A DNA stretch of 64,000 nucleotides from Chondrus crispus (GCF_000350225.1 NW_005178773.1:45629-109628); one strand, 5' to 3'. Counted from the stretch's first letter, positions 44,452-56,726 are shown. Notes: a model not told the origin generated them from the sequence alone. Numbers and translations: made by a program.

Positions 44452-47400
44452 TTAACGCTTAGCGTCCATGACCCTTGCACCATCTTCCTGTGTCTTGGTC
44501 GATAAAGTAGACCCAAGACTTCCGACAATCAACCAGACCATTAATTGTAACATCTCAATTAGAGTCATCTGCAGTTTGAATAGAGTACTATAACAGATAT
44601 GCGAACTCCCCGCAGGACACAGGGCATCCACGGTAAAACAAGACGTGACTAAACTACACAAAGCCAACACATCTCTTAACTGGATCACCAGTAAACTCAT
44701 CGTAAAACCCTTTTTAGGAAAAATTGAGAAGGTTGATCCAGTGCCACTTGTCCACACTCATATGTATAGAATATAAACGCAAAACATATAATGTCAGTAA
44801 GCCCCGCGCGAAAATATAGAAAACATACCGAAGTTGATCGAGTGTGCACAGCTGCTGAGAGTAGAGGCATAAACACAACTAGAGTAAATGAATATGAAGA
44901 AGCTCAACCATTTTCTTCAAAGTTTGAGGCGACATTATTTTTGTGAGCAAGTCCGTAGGCTGATTGCATGATCGCACATGTGACAAGAAGACAACATTAA
45001 GGTCAATTAGTTCGCGCACATGATGAATTTTCAAGTCAATGTGCTTATTCTTTGCAGATATCTGCGGGTTGGACGCCAACGACTGTGCAGCTGTGCTGTC
45101 CATTAGTATTCGTGTGCCCCGGAATACTATGCCATCTTTCCATGTCTTCGCATGAGCAATTTCCAGAAAAGCTTTCTGATCCACGATACTTCTTTGGCAC
45201 AAGAAGACAAAGCGATGTGCTCTGATTCAGCTGATGACAGCGAGATGACTGTCTGTCTTTTGCTTCTCCAGTATATTGGTGCTTCGTTGATGGCAATAAT
45301 GAAACCAGTGGTAGACCTCCTGGTTTCTTTACATCCTCCCCAGTCGGCGTCAACGCAAGCAACCAGAGACGCTGGAATGAAGTTGCAGTGGCGAGGAAAC
45401 GATAAACCGAAGTTCAAGGTTCCAGAAACATATCGAAGGACCCGCTTTAGTAAGACCATTTGTCTCGGTGTTGGCGCGTGCAGATTCCGTGCCAAAGCAG
45501 ATAGCGGAAATGATATGTCCGGCCTTGTGCATACAGCAAGATATTTCAACCCGCCTATAGCTGAGCGATATTGAGAGTGCTCCTTAGGGGAGAGCAGCGC
45601 TTCATTCTGATAAGCCGGCAGCACATCAGCGTTCAGAGGCAAAGGTGTCCACACGGTGTTAGCATGGTCGAGACCGTTAGCTTCTAGTAAAGACTTTGCG
45701 TATCGAGTCTGCGTTGCTCTGATATGCTTAGGCTCCTTTGACACTTCCCATCCGATAAAGGAGGAAAGAGAGCCGAAAAGCTGTACATCAAACTGAGCAG
45801 AAAGTTTCTTCTTAAACCAAGTCATAAGCGAGTGACTATTTGATGCAAATGAGATGTCATACACAACCATAATTATGAACGATTCACCCTGTCCAAGCAT
45901 GTAGAGGCGGGCATCATAGCTTGATGTTTGAAACTGCCAAGAATGTAGGCATGTTTCGAAAAGCGAACCCCAGATCTTCCCGGCTTGCTTGGTTCCTTAC
46001 ATCGATCCATGAACTTCTGCAACATATCCAGGCTTGACCTGCACTTGACTTGAGTCAGTAGGCTGCTCCATAATTATCGGAATGTCGAGTTTACCGTATA
46101 AGTATGCGTTGGAGATATCGGCTCCTTCAAGTTGCAAGTCTTGACTTGCTGCAAACGACAATAGTATGCGAAGTGTTTCGTGAGCAGCAACAGGAGCGTA
46201 CGTGTTTTCTGGATCGTAGTCGGTGAAGGGTTGCCTGTTGATCACCTCGAACACAGCACCGTGCTTTGTGCAACACGTTTCCAGAGCTGTCAAGTAGTTT
46301 GACTCTGAATACCCAAGTGTATGGCACAGGCTTCATGTGCTCTGTGCGTTTTATCAACTTCCACGTCTGTCGTTTGACGAGAGCATTGAACTCCCTGTCA
46401 ATAGCGGATGCCCAATGCGCATCCTCACATGCACGAGAGAATGATCGCGGCAGTGACGGGTCTTGAAGTGTCTTTCTTGAGATAAAGGCGACAGGGCTTT
46501 GCACGTGAGCGGCGGTGAGAACTGAAATTAGTTGCTCTTCTAAGTCCGCTTCATGTTCTACCCCTTGTATATGCGTGTTGCTTCCTTGCTCGAAAGAGTC
46601 GAGTTCTATCTCCCGTGAGAGGCCGTCGAGAAGTGAAGACATGCTCCGCAGATGTTCCGAGTTGTCTTCACCTAAATCTTGCCCCTTGTAAGGATGATTT
46701 TCTTTGTAGAGAGCACAAAAACACGAAACAGGGTGACAGAGCTTTCCATGCCGACGAAGTGGCCAAAGACAGTACGGGGAAGCAGCTTCTTTTGCGGCAT
46801 AGTCTTTGGACGATAGATGAACGCATGTCCCTTTTGTCCGAAGTCAGGGAGTTGCTTGAAGTCGATGCGTGTGTCTGGGTTCCATTCTAGAATGGGGATC
46901 CCTCCATCGAGTCGGTCCGAAGGTGCACGGTTGCGAAGCCAATTGCCGTGATTGATGGCTTCTCCCCAAAGACCAGTGTGCAAGTTACTTGCAAACAGGA
47001 GAACTCTCGCTCGTGTCCAATGTTCTTGAATGAGACGCTCTGCGGAGCCGTTGCTCTCCGAGGCATAAGCCGGTGAGTAATCCAGCTTGATGCCGTTTTG
47101 GTGAGCAAAAGCCATGAAGTCTTCACCTTTGTTCTCCCCTGCTCGGTCTAATCTGATATTTTTCAGAAGTAGTTGGTTGTTAAACTCAGTCTGCAAGCGG
47201 TCACGGTACCACTCAAGAGTGTGGTACGTTTCGTCTTTTGTCCTCAGCATGAAGACATCAGAATTCCCAGTGAAATCGTCGAGAAAAGCAAGTGTGTACC
47301 TATTTCTAGCGATACTCTGAGTAACGGGACCAGAGATGTCGATGTCAATCAACTCAAGGGGACGTTTGGTGAAGTTCCCAATTGAGCGAATTCGACCGCG

Positions 47401-48247
47401 ACGAGCTTTCCCCTAGAGACATGGCACGCAATCAAGGTTCACCAAGGTGGACCTCGAGAAGAACGGGACCGAAGGAAAAGCATGTGATGGTTCGATGTAG
47501 CGATCGGCCCCAAGGTGTCCAGTCTTGGCGTGCCACTCTTTGGATGGATCCTTTGGCCTTGTGACATTCGATCCGACAGCAGCCAAGTCAGTTGTACTGT
47601 TGTTAATGTTGAGACAGTAAAGCCCGTTGACCTTCGGTGTCTCCTACAGCACCTTCCAAGTTCCCTTTTCCGTAAGGAAGCAGGCATTGTACTGACGAAT
47701 TCTGTCCGTGAATGCAACGATGAAGTCCGCACTGAGGAGACCAACCGAAAGGAAGTTCGAGGAGAAATGTGGAGCGTGGTAGGCATCTATATACATGCCA
47801 CCACCGAAAGGTATCCACACTTGTCCTTTGCCGACCAACTTTGAGACTCCAGAAGCAGCCTTGAAGTTTTCAAACGTCCTTGAGTAGTTGACGAAGACCT
47901 TACGAGAATGGAAGAAGTGATGGGTTGCCCCTGAATCGATGTAGGCAGATGAGATCTTCGTACGAGATAACTCGGCCACTTTGCTCCTGAATTCAAATTC
48001 CTCATCATAAACCTGAGCCATGTATCCACGAGGGACTTCTGAATCATTTCTCTGCGCAAAGCGACTGGAGGGGCGAGAGAAACCGAAATGTTGCGTTTCT
48101 TGTTCGTCATTTCCGGAACCCCAGCCGCGATTTGGGTGATCGCCGTTGTTGCGAATTGGACCTCGAGGCGGAGGCGTGTCCCGGACTTGATTTCCAAATT
48201 TGAAACGTCGCTCTGGACGTCCCTGTTGGCGACCTGAACCATACCTT
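44452..48247 (-). mobile_element. Ty1/copia retrotransposon fossil
   Basis: A minus-strand Ty1/copia element, recognised by the copia order protease, integrase, reverse transcriptase, RNase H. Its 5' part (rest of gag and 5' LTR) is lost at 48247, where an LTR-C copy begins. The 3' LTR could not be paired or delimited; candidate sequence lies below 44880. The coding region has about five breaks. Age cannot be measured without two LTRs. Confidence 0.85.
44879..48247 (-). pseudogene. gag-pol region of the Ty1/copia element (broken)
   Basis: Reading from 48247 downward, an R/G-rich end of gag comes first, then the protease with YIDSGATHHFF near 47943. The integrase core (DISGPVTQS, then RLDRAGENKG and YASESNGSAERLIQ) lies at about 46680-47350. 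Reverse transcriptase begins near 46460 (AINREFN-type start, TWVFRVK). Its second half lies at about 45400-45900 (QTRYAKSLLE, then RPDISFPLSAL). The copia RNase H (DADWGG, SSAESEH, then ILMDSTAAQSLA and KHIDLKIHHVRE) ends near 44880. The region carries about five breaks. Confidence 0.88.
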
Positions 48248-48855
48248 TGTAGCATGAACACCCCCGCGGAGAGGGGTGTATGCGTCCAGTCCTATAGACC
48301 TCGGATCGCCGAGAACGGGATGACGCACCACGCACACACGGGACCGGGCGCGGGCCCTGGTAGCAGTGTGGTAGAGCGTGGTCGAGTCGGACGCGCGCAC
48401 GCGCGAGCGGATCTACGCCTCGACGCCCCGGTGCGGTACTGGTAGACGATTCAGTACCGACGGGCAGAGGCAGATCCGGGCTCGCTCGCGTGCTGGCGCG
48501 TCCTTGCCCGCGCGGTCCCTTGCCTAGAACGGACTAGAGTAGGCCGGTCGTTCTAGTAGAGTAAGCGGCAGAGCTGACCTAGACGGAGAGTCGTGGACAA
48601 GTTTGTGCTTGTCCTTTTCTTCCGTCGTCGGTCCCTCGCGTACTTAATGTACAAAGTATTCTATCATAACACTACAGTACCGATGTACTGTAGGGGGATA
48701 TTGTAGTGCGGGTCAGCCTGCACCGTAGCGCTGCCAGGCATCGGGCTGACAGTACACGTGCGTGTCGCGCACACGTGTGGGTCCGTACTGTAGAGCTCCG
48801 GCTCTACAGTGCGGGATCCAATGTAGATCTAAATCTAGTTTGCCGTTATACCACA
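48248..48855 (-). repeat. LTR-C copy (minus strand)
   Basis: A 608-bp LTR related to those at 20541 and 21679. On the minus strand it starts TGTGGTATAACGG and ends GTTCATGCTACA. It shares CTGTAGAGC...GCTCTACAG and ACAAGC...TTGTCC-type blocks with the LTR at 21679. The purine-rich GACGGGGAGGC just upstream in the minus-strand sense (about 48857-48867) suggests a 3' LTR with a few bases of internal sequence. Flanking bases do not form a target duplication, so this junction is a truncation or rearrangement. Confidence 0.7.
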
Positions 48856-49266
48856 CGGCCTCCCCGTCAAGCGTGACCGTCCGCGGGCACGTGTGCTTAA
48901 AGGGAGCACTACGAGGTCATATTTTCAATATCTGAAATGATTTTTTAGAATGGCCCGGTAGATTTAGTGGTTCGAATTTTGTTTTAGATTTTTTGGCGCG
49001 CGCGCAGCACACTTTTCTGATCGTATCAAACCTACCGCTGGTCTAGCTTGATGAGCCATTTTTAATGTAAAATATAGTATAGGACGGATATCTGTTAGTT
49101 TCTACTAGATCCAGGCTGATATTGTACTGGTGCGCACCAACACTTTGAAGCTGCATAGTGTGGCCATCCACGTGTGGAAAATGGGAAGGAGCTTAGTTCA
49201 TTGCTCGAGATCGCTTCAGTGTAAATGTATCGCAGCGTCGTTTATTAGTAGCCTTAAACTACATTA
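48856..49266. other. AT-rich spacer
   Basis: No gene is seen. AATAAA on the minus strand (49241-49246) lies about 20 bases beyond the stop of the gene at 49267-50745 and is a plausible polyadenylation signal for it. Confidence 0.5.
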
Positions 49267-50745
49267 CTATACATTACCGCCAGCGGTGTTGGGTGAACCC
49301 GGCACATCCTGTTGACCAACAGTTCCCGGGTGCACTAGACTGACAATTTCGTTCATCGCATCTTCGTTCAGCTCTCGACGCGCGTCCGCGCAATGCGAGT
49401 CCCCCACAAACATCACATATGGCATCACGACTGCCAGCTGCCCTGGAACACGAACATTCCTTTTCCTGTCCCTCTTATACCAGTGCCTGGAAACCTCTTG
49501 CGCTCTCCGCCACACCAAATGAAAAGCCCGACTGGGCAGAGGAACTGCGCTTGACACATTTGGGTCTTTCACTATGGACGGCCTCCGCCTAGTACAACGC
49601 AGGCCTGCATCGAAGGTCTTGCTTTCCGAGTCCCATATGCGGTTGTTCCTGAACAACACAAGCTCTCCGCTCCCGGGGATAGCAACATCCCTTTCGAAGG
49701 TGTTTCCGCAACTGTGCCCTACAAAAACTGCAGCGGGGGCCCCGACATCGCTCGAATATACATACGTACCCATCAACCTCAACATTCCGACCCCCGCACT
49801 GCCCTCCTTCTTCAACATCGCGAGACGGTCCGCCTTATGGTATAATCCCAGAAATGAACAAAGCCCTGCCATGCGATTGAACAGTATGTAGAATGTCTGC
49901 GATGTCCCGGCCGGGCCCTGTGTCTCTGCATACTCAGGATAGAACACCAGACGCAATGTCGAGTCCTCGACCATGCAGCCGTATAGATTCCTCGCTATCA
50001 ACTCAAAATCTACCAGCTCGCAATCCGCCACGACCCGAATGAAGCTCTGCGTCATACCCCCTAAGGTCCCTATATTCATTTTGTCGGCCGACGTTTGTTC
50101 AATATGACTTGACGGCTTACGCAGCGACTTCTGCACTGCGACTTCCAGGCGGTGGCGCAGAAAGTTCACTATCTTCAGCACGGACTCATCCCTTGTCGAC
50201 GACAGCCCCTCCGATATCCGACAACTGTTTAGCTCGACCTTCCGATTTAGCATGTCTACTTGGCCAAGTACTTGTGCATGGCTTTTCCTCAGTCGATCAA
50301 CGATATCCGCGAGTTCTTTCATCCGGTACTGGTCAACAACTCTCCGCTACTTACTGTTTTTTGCAATATCATCTCCAGTCCAGTCTCTATCCGCTTCATC
50401 CATCCCGTCATGAGCCTGTGGAATAACTGGCGTCCGCCATGTCAGTACCGGATTGTTATTCTCGTCTCCATCCAGCTCCGCGCGTCTCAATTAACGGCCA
50501 ACAACGAATTCCACTTGATGAATATGATCACCGTATGCAGCCTTCTTCTCGTATTCCAAAGTAGCTGTCGCCAACACCTGAACCCTATCGTTCGCGGCCG
50601 TGGCGGGAGCATCCTCAATATCCGCTACTTGCGCGCTGCACCACGTTGCTTCGTCGTCATCGTCTTCCAACATCCATAGAACCTCGACGAAATCATTCGG
50701 TAGAGGCAGCGCTTCTCTTTCTTGGCATGCCCGAAGGCGTTGCAT
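49267..50745 (-). CDS. Unknown protein A of the three-gene cluster (interrupted)
   Basis: A minus-strand reading frame of nearly 500 codons, starting at the ATG at 50745 and interrupted twice by in-frame stops. The first part is short and acidic (FVEVLWMLEDDDDEATWCSA ... VLATATLEYEKKAAYG). It is reminiscent of small Tudor/agenet-like barrels, but this is only an impression. The middle is a coiled coil (MKELADIVDRLRKSHAQ). The last 280 residues are a compact domain with FYPEYAETQG, FNRMAGLCSFLG, GHSCGNTFERD and basic RRRPSIVKD. I recognise no family. A polyadenylation signal follows the stop. It is divergent from gene B. Either the stops mark decay, or the parts are separated by something I cannot see, such as splicing. 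Confidence 0.5.
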
Positions 50746-51123
50746 TCCTCTGTCAAAGGCGGACGCCACTTATCTTGTCGAAGATACGCGATAGGCGATC
50801 TCTGAGATGGTTCGGACGGGAAATAGCCTTGTCGTGTGGCGAGCGCGGATTCGGTCTGGGCATACCCCAGATATCCGCAATCCAAGCATTCTCCGGGGAG
50901 ATTTTTATTGTCCAACGACTCATTCAAGCACCCCCGAACAGGAATTTTCTAACAAAATGGAAGAGTCGTGGCGACTCACAGTACGTTTGTGGGCGTTTTC
51001 ATATTGATATTCACCAATACTGCAATGGGTGGCCTTTAGGCCGGCCGGCCAACTTTTCACATGCTGTTATAGCTGCAGGTTCTTCGTATCCAGAAATTGA
51101 GGAACACCGCCCCTTTTTCCCAA
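50746..51123. promoter_or_regulatory. Divergent intergenic region between genes A and B
   Basis: 378 bp separating the ATG of gene A (minus) from the ATG of gene B (plus). It would have to contain both promoters. It is A/T-rich near 50990-51020 (TTTTCATATTGATATTCACC). No clear TATA or motif symmetry was found. Confidence 0.35.
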
Positions 51124-53707
51124 TGTCGAATACACGGGCAGCCAAGAAACGTGCTATACCCGAAGCAGCCAATGCTTCACCAGGCTCTAAGAAGATGCGT
51201 CGCAACAGTTCGGAGGTTTGTCGCAGGCCAAACGTTTCTCCGCCCAAACCAAGGGCTATTCTCTCGCAGTTGACCCCTCGAAACAGCCGTAGAAGATCCC
51301 CCCGTAACCGGGCGTTAGCCCGGAAGTCTCGGGGAGCGGCCGCTCCGGAATCCAACGCAACGCAGGGCGATGAGCGCCCAGTCACGACTGTGAGATCGTC
51401 AAGGCGGGTGCTTCATTTGCAGAATGAGGAAATGGTACCTAGACAAGCGCGAGTGCACCCAATTACCCCAGAATTCACACCAGTCAAAAACCTGATTCCC
51501 CGTCCGGGGCAAGAGGATACATTAGAACCATCACCACGACGTTCACCCAGAACAAAAACAGCGTTGCAAGAGCAGCCTGTTCGCAAAGTGCCAGAAATGA
51601 TCATGGATTCAGACGATGAAGAAGATGAGGATTTGGCAGCTGAAGACGATGAGAGAGAAGCAGAAATGGAGAGACGTGACCGCGAAGAAAAGGATAGATT
51701 CAGACTGATGGAACGACGCGCACGCATCTTGGAATCAGACGCCGAAAGTTTGTTTGAGGAAGAGGGTTCCACAGCTATGGCTGAGCGCGGCGTAAGAGAG
51801 CTTAAGAAACATCTCCGGGCCGAATACTGCTCGGAAAGCGATGACGGGGGAATTACGGAAGTTCCTGGGACAAGCGTCAGCCGAAATCAGCCTGGAGACG
51901 ACCTGGATATCGATATAGAAAGCACGGAACAACCTCATGCATTGGGAGCGGTGACAACTACAAATTCCATTTTACAGTCCATGTTCCGAAAACTCGAGGG
52001 CGTGCTCAATGCAAGGCTCAATACGCTGACAAGCAGTCTTGTTGAAAGAATGGATAAGACAGACAAAAGATTTGATGAGGTGGGCACCCAGCTAGCAGAT
52101 ATTCATGCCATTGTGTCCAGAACAAACACGTCTAACAAATCCACAGACACCCCCCTCAGCCGATTTAACAAGCTTCTGGACAAACTCAGTCCTTGTGATG
52201 GCCTTGTTGTCAACCGAGATGCTTGTCATCGAATTCTATGCAGCATCGTACCCTTCGAAGTTCTTCGGACAGCTCGTGATAACACCTTGGCCAAGGAACG
52301 GGTCTTGTTTCGTTTTTCAACTGCAGTACAGGCTTTGCTGTGCGGGAAAATCCAAGGGAGACAAGAAAGCAGTTCAGAGAGGGTATTGGCGGACGCCACA
52401 GTCGCTTCAAGAAGAATGTTGTCCTCAACTTCATATACAATGTGCAGATGAACAGCTTTGGAATGTTTGCGGATGACGGCGAGGAAGGGGAGGACAGAGC
52501 AGATCAGAATGTTATCGCAGCCGACGCCGTTCGTGAAACTGCTGAAAATCCTGAGGGCCGCACTTGTAAAACGGACACTCCCGTCGATTTCAGTTGCACC
52601 GGGAAAGCTGTGAGTTTGCGCCAACCAGACTGGCTGAAGAAAGGATTCATCCTTGAAACCGACATCGAGCACGCCAGGTTGGTGCAGGATTACAGTAAGT
52701 CTGAAGCCTCGAAACGTAGACTGAAGGATGTCGAAAGTGAAAGTGATTCTGGGGAAGAAGAGGATGGTGAATACACGCCCGGGCCCGGGAACATGCAAGC
52801 GCCAGAGAAAGTTGTGGTAAAGGAGGTTCCGACGACGCGGGACGTTGCCAGGCACGGAGCTTGGAAGATATACAAGCTTATGGGCAAGCACTTGAACCAG
52901 TCCAGGAAGAAGTGCAAGTCAGCATTCCTCGAACAATTAGGTTTCCTGATGGTGCCATGGTCGGGATCTGGTGTGTCAGTTGATCAATCAAAGCTTACGG
53001 TTCGTTGGGGGTTCCCAGAAGTTGATGCTTCCAAGTCAAGGGGCGGCCGCCTTCAAGACATCAAAAACACAAAGACGAAGTCTTCCGGCGATATCAACCT
53101 TAATGAATACAATTCCAACCTTCTGAGTGAGCTGTACGGGAAGCGACAGGACATGATTCTTGTTGTTTCTCACGAGGTACAAGTGACTGAAGCCTTAGGT
53201 TCGCCTAAAAGAAAGAGAAACAGAACGAAAAGGAGAGTTATCAACAAAGCTATCAACGTTGTGGAGGCGGACGCCAAGTTTTGCACGGAGTTTGCGCAAA
53301 GTTCCGATTCGGAAAGAAGTCCACTCTCATTCCTCCTTGGTCACAAAGATGCCCTCCGCTGTATTCTCGGAATCGCCTTAGTCTTCAAAGACTTGACGTC
53401 TCAGTTTTTGGCGAAGAACTGTGAAAACGGTCGCGTCCGTGATATCAACAACATGGACACCACAAGTATCAAATGTGGAAATTTGAGACTATCCGAGCTC
53501 ATACCAGGTCGTTCATCACAGATCAGATCCCTTTCGGGGACAGTTCTCCGCATGAAGGATAATTTGTACTGCAAGTTAAACGTTGGGGCGAGTCCTGGCA
53601 ATGATGGTACTGAAGCAGGTGTGAACGGTGTCGAAGGGCAGCGTACCAAGGACACATCAGCGCGAGAGATACAGCCTTCAGTGGATGGCGGTGTGTTCGC
53701 CATTTAG
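51124..53707 (+). CDS. Unknown protein B of the three-gene cluster (one shift)
   Basis: ATG 51124 opens a protein with a basic, S/P/R-rich N-terminus (TRAAKKRAIPEA ... RRSPRNRALARKSRG) that looks like a nuclear-localisation and DNA- or RNA-binding tail. A very acidic helical block follows (DDEEDEDLAAEDDEREAEME), then a coiled coil (MFRKLEGVLNARLNTLTSSL) and a helical domain. The reading frame changes once near 52400. The continuing part up to 53707 has FIYNVQMNSFGMFADDGEE, an acidic linker, and a C-terminal domain with WKIYKLMGKHLNQSRKK and RWGFPEVDASK. I know no family with this layout. It converges with the gene ending at 53756, 48 bp away. Confidence 0.55.
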
Positions 53708-53755
53708 CATAGGTACAGTCAATGAATCTTTACTTCACTTTGGCCAAAGTGTTCA

Positions 53756-55762
53756 CTAGTAGTCATTGTCCATACTCGAGCGCCTGAATGTGGTCCTCCC
53801 TGGTTCCGGAGCAGTCCATTCCCTCTGCCGAGCTCGACCCCGAAACGGAGAAACATCATGGTAACCGTATCCGTATAGAAGTTCATCGTTTGCTTCTATT
53901 CTCTGCCCTGTGCCATAGCCAATGCCTTGAAGTTGATATCGTTCACGATTATCCCGTCCCCTACCAACCCACTCGTTCCGATCTCGCCAGTCCCCTTCAT
54001 CTCGAACATAATGATGGCGGCCGCTCCTTTGTTCTCCTCTCCTGTCATCATTGTATCCATCATATCCGCTGTCCGTCCTCTGGGGTGGGTGTACATGAGG
54101 TACATTGAACGGGCCATGAAACGGGGTTATAGTGGGCCTATGGTGTAAATGTTTGGCGCGGACAGCCGACGGATGCCCAGTTGCCGTTCCATTAATGAAG
54201 CTGCGCAGCGATTCATTCTCCTGCTGCAGCCTGCCCACTTCTTGAGAGATCTGATCAACAGTTCTGGTCGTTTTGCTTGCTGTATCATACATCAATGATA
54301 CCAGCCCTCTAACAGTCAGACTACCGTGGAGGTCCCACTGCTTGGCAATGACGAGCGCAGGAAGGCCTTCCACTAACGACAAATCCTATGGATGAAGACT
54401 TAGGGTCATAGGCGAGGACCGCCTCTCCTCCTTGCGCCGCTGCTGACGCGCGGCCAACCGAATCCTTCTCGATTTGAAAGAAAGGTATCGCACTTCTCCT
54501 CCTGCCTTCCTCATATCCGCCTCTCCCGTTCCATGCAACGCGTGGAAGTACACGCAGTTAGATAGATGCGGATTTGTGCTCACCATATAGCATTCCAGAT
54601 GTTGTGGCAGCTTATGCACAAACTCCATGAGAGGAAAGAGCATCTGGCTCCCATTCACCCACTTCACATCCTCGCATACGTCCTTCAGCACTGTAATGGT
54701 ACCCTTGTCTACCAAGAATAGGCGGCCGCCCCTTGTTGCCTCGTTGAACCAAAACGCACAAAACATGGTGCATATCTCCATGCGAAACATTTGCCAAAGC
54801 CTGCGACATCTTTCTGACATCACGCCTCCCTCCCTTACGACCATTTCTTCATGGTAGTAGTAGATGACCGGCGGCAGTGGTAGCGGAACTCCCTCAGGGA
54901 ACTTCAGAGCTTGCAGCCACTGTGGGCATTGGGGAAACACCTCTTTATACGAAGCATCGTCAAAGTACATGGTCTCGTAACAGTCGAAAGGTATAAGCAG
55001 TCCATAGCGATTCCTGGTATAGCGCTCGTATGAGAAGTTTGCTCTGTGCTTGAAAGCATTCCACCAACGCCCCATCAATGGATCAGCGAAAAGAGGGAAC
55101 TTGTGGCGAGGTAGGGTATGACGGGACTGCAACACGTAGTCCATTTCGTCAAGATAATAACAATCGAGTACATCTCTGGCGAAAGTGCAGCCGCACGTCA
55201 ATGTACTGGGCACCTCCCAAAAGTTGCTATCGGCAGCAAACTGACTCCACTCTTCCATGGCCGATGCATTATCCTGCATCGCGAGCTGACGGAACCGCTT
55301 CACATCTCCTTTCTGGTGCACTGTGTGCTGCAGCACATACTTCCGAAAACTTAAATCCTGAACGGGAACCGAGTGCCAGTTGTGCCGGCCCCTCATCCTT
55401 CCAATATCCAACCTCATGGGCTCAGGGCCATCCCTCAAATTCGTGCACAATGCACGGTCTGCCCGTGACTGTACACAAGGCAGGCCTGCCCATGTCGAAT
55501 CAAATGTAGGAAGCGCAGGATTTTTATCCTGTACGGTATTACCTCTGGACACAACGAGGCCCCCATGGAGACAAAAGTCAACAAGCAGTGCTGTGCACCG
55601 TGGTGTTACAACGCCGCCGGTGGGTTGTAAGTGTTCGGTGTCAGGAAGTGGGGTGCGTGGTAGTGTGTGGTCCGTTGGCGACTGCGGTGACTGGGGTGCT
55701 GGTGAGGACGGCTGTCCAGTTGTGAGGTCAACTACGAAAGGTACTGCAGAAGGCGCAGACAT
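53756..55762 (-). CDS. Protein D, relative of the Ty3 antisense accessory proteins (interrupted once)
   Basis: Starts at ATG 55762 (MSAPSAVPFVVDLTTG). Residues 1-60 are P/S/T-rich. The core has FSYERYTRNRYGLLIPF, then VFPQCPQWLQALKFPEG, then PPVIYYY, and RLWQMF ... RGGRLFLVD further on. These align in order with the Ty3-4 protein (FERRMRNRMG, RYPEIPAWFAQ, PPCVVYF, EGRLFILP) and with Ty3-3 (LYPALPMDWHTLEAP, GLPFF). After one in-frame interruption the same frame continues for about 208 residues with a coiled coil (VDQISQEVGRLQQENESLR) and an R/G/D-rich tail. No LTR or pol lies nearby, so this is either a chromosomal relative or a remnant of an unrecognised element. The function is unknown. Confidence 0.65.
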
Positions 55763-55860
55763 GGCAGGTGTTTCCAAGTTTCCAATGATCGGGGGGGGAT
55801 GAGGGGTCGGAAATGGAGTTGCAACTGGGATGGGAGTGATGCGTTTGGGTCAGGATCAGT

Positions 55861-56140
55861 CGTCGTAGGGAAGGCTGAGAATGTGTGATGTTTGAGTTAG
55901 GAAGGTGGAAGGTTGAAGGTCGGCACGGGGGGGGTGGAAGGTGGAAGGTCGGCACGGGCGGGGAGCCGGGAGGAGTCTTCGTGGGGAAGGCTGAGAATGT
56001 GTGATGTTTGAGTTGGGAAGGAGCACGGGCGGGGAGCCGGAGTAGTCGTCGTAGGGAAGGGTGAGAATGTGTGATGTTTGAGTTGGGAAGGTGGAAGGTG
56101 GAAGGTCGGCACGGGCAGGGAGCCGGGAGGAGTGTGCGGC
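55861..56140. repeat. Minisatellite, three irregular units
   Basis: Three units each begin with a variant of TCGTAGGGAAGGCTGAGAAT and continue GTGTGATGTTTGAGTTGGG. They then end with different numbers of GGTGGAAGGTCGGCACGGGC pieces. Unit starts are near 55861, 55977 and 56047, so lengths are about 115, 70 and 90 bp. It lies just upstream of gene D and may overlap its promoter. Confidence 0.8.
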
Positions 56141-56414
56141 ACGGGCTCAACTACAAGTACCCTCCAGCGGTACTAAATTTGCGTGATGCGCAAGCCCATC
56201 AATTTTGATTGACTAGGATTTTTTTCCTATCTCGCCTTCCACATAGCGACGTCGGAGCAATGTACGGTGAACGCAATACTTTTGTCCACACAAAAAGCGA
56301 AGGCACAGAGCTGTACTACAAGTTTTGTCTCCAGGCAAACTTTTCTCCGCCAACATCTGTACGCAAACGATGAGCAGATCAAAACGATGACTCCGGCGCC
56401 CGCATCGCGCCGTC

Positions 56415-56726
56415 GTGCGGCGCCCCCCCATCTGCGTCGCAAAGGAGGAGCAGACCCCCCTCCCATTCCAGCTCCCTCACATCCCCGAGTCCTCCGAGTC
56501 GTCTGAATCCCTCGAGCAGCGCAAGGAGCGTGCGCGAAAGGCACGCGTAGAGGCCGAGCGCCTCGAGCTAATGGCCGCCAAGGCCCGTCTCGAGTTCGAA
56601 CGCGCAGAACTCAAGGCCGATCGCAAGCGTCCCACCGATGTACGGTACCCTGGGGACTGTGTCACAGTTGTCTTCTTGTTCAATGTCTTACTTGAGCAGG
56701 ACAAGAGACACCTATCAGCCTTTTGA
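56415..56726 (+). CDS. Short charged coiled-coil ORF, unknown
   Basis: The frame contains PESSESSESLEQRKERARK followed by a long E/A/R/K helix (VEAERLELMAAKARLEFERA), which is unlikely by chance. The ends are not convincing: the first 20 codons overlap an A/P/R-rich frame starting near 56386, and after DRKRPTDV the code no longer looks like protein. It may be one exon, or a remnant. Neighbours are the minisatellite and the aldo-keto reductase pseudogene, 80 bp downstream on the same strand. Confidence 0.35.
   Translation: MRRPPICVAKEEQTPLPFQLPHIPESSESSESLEQRKERARKARVEAERLELMAAKARLEFERAELKADRKRPTDVRYPGDCVTVVFLFNVLLEQDKRHLSAF

Noticed and set aside
48950-49000. Possible tRNA B box (GGTTCGAATTT)
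   Set aside because: No matching A box, anticodon arm or acceptor stem could be formed around it.
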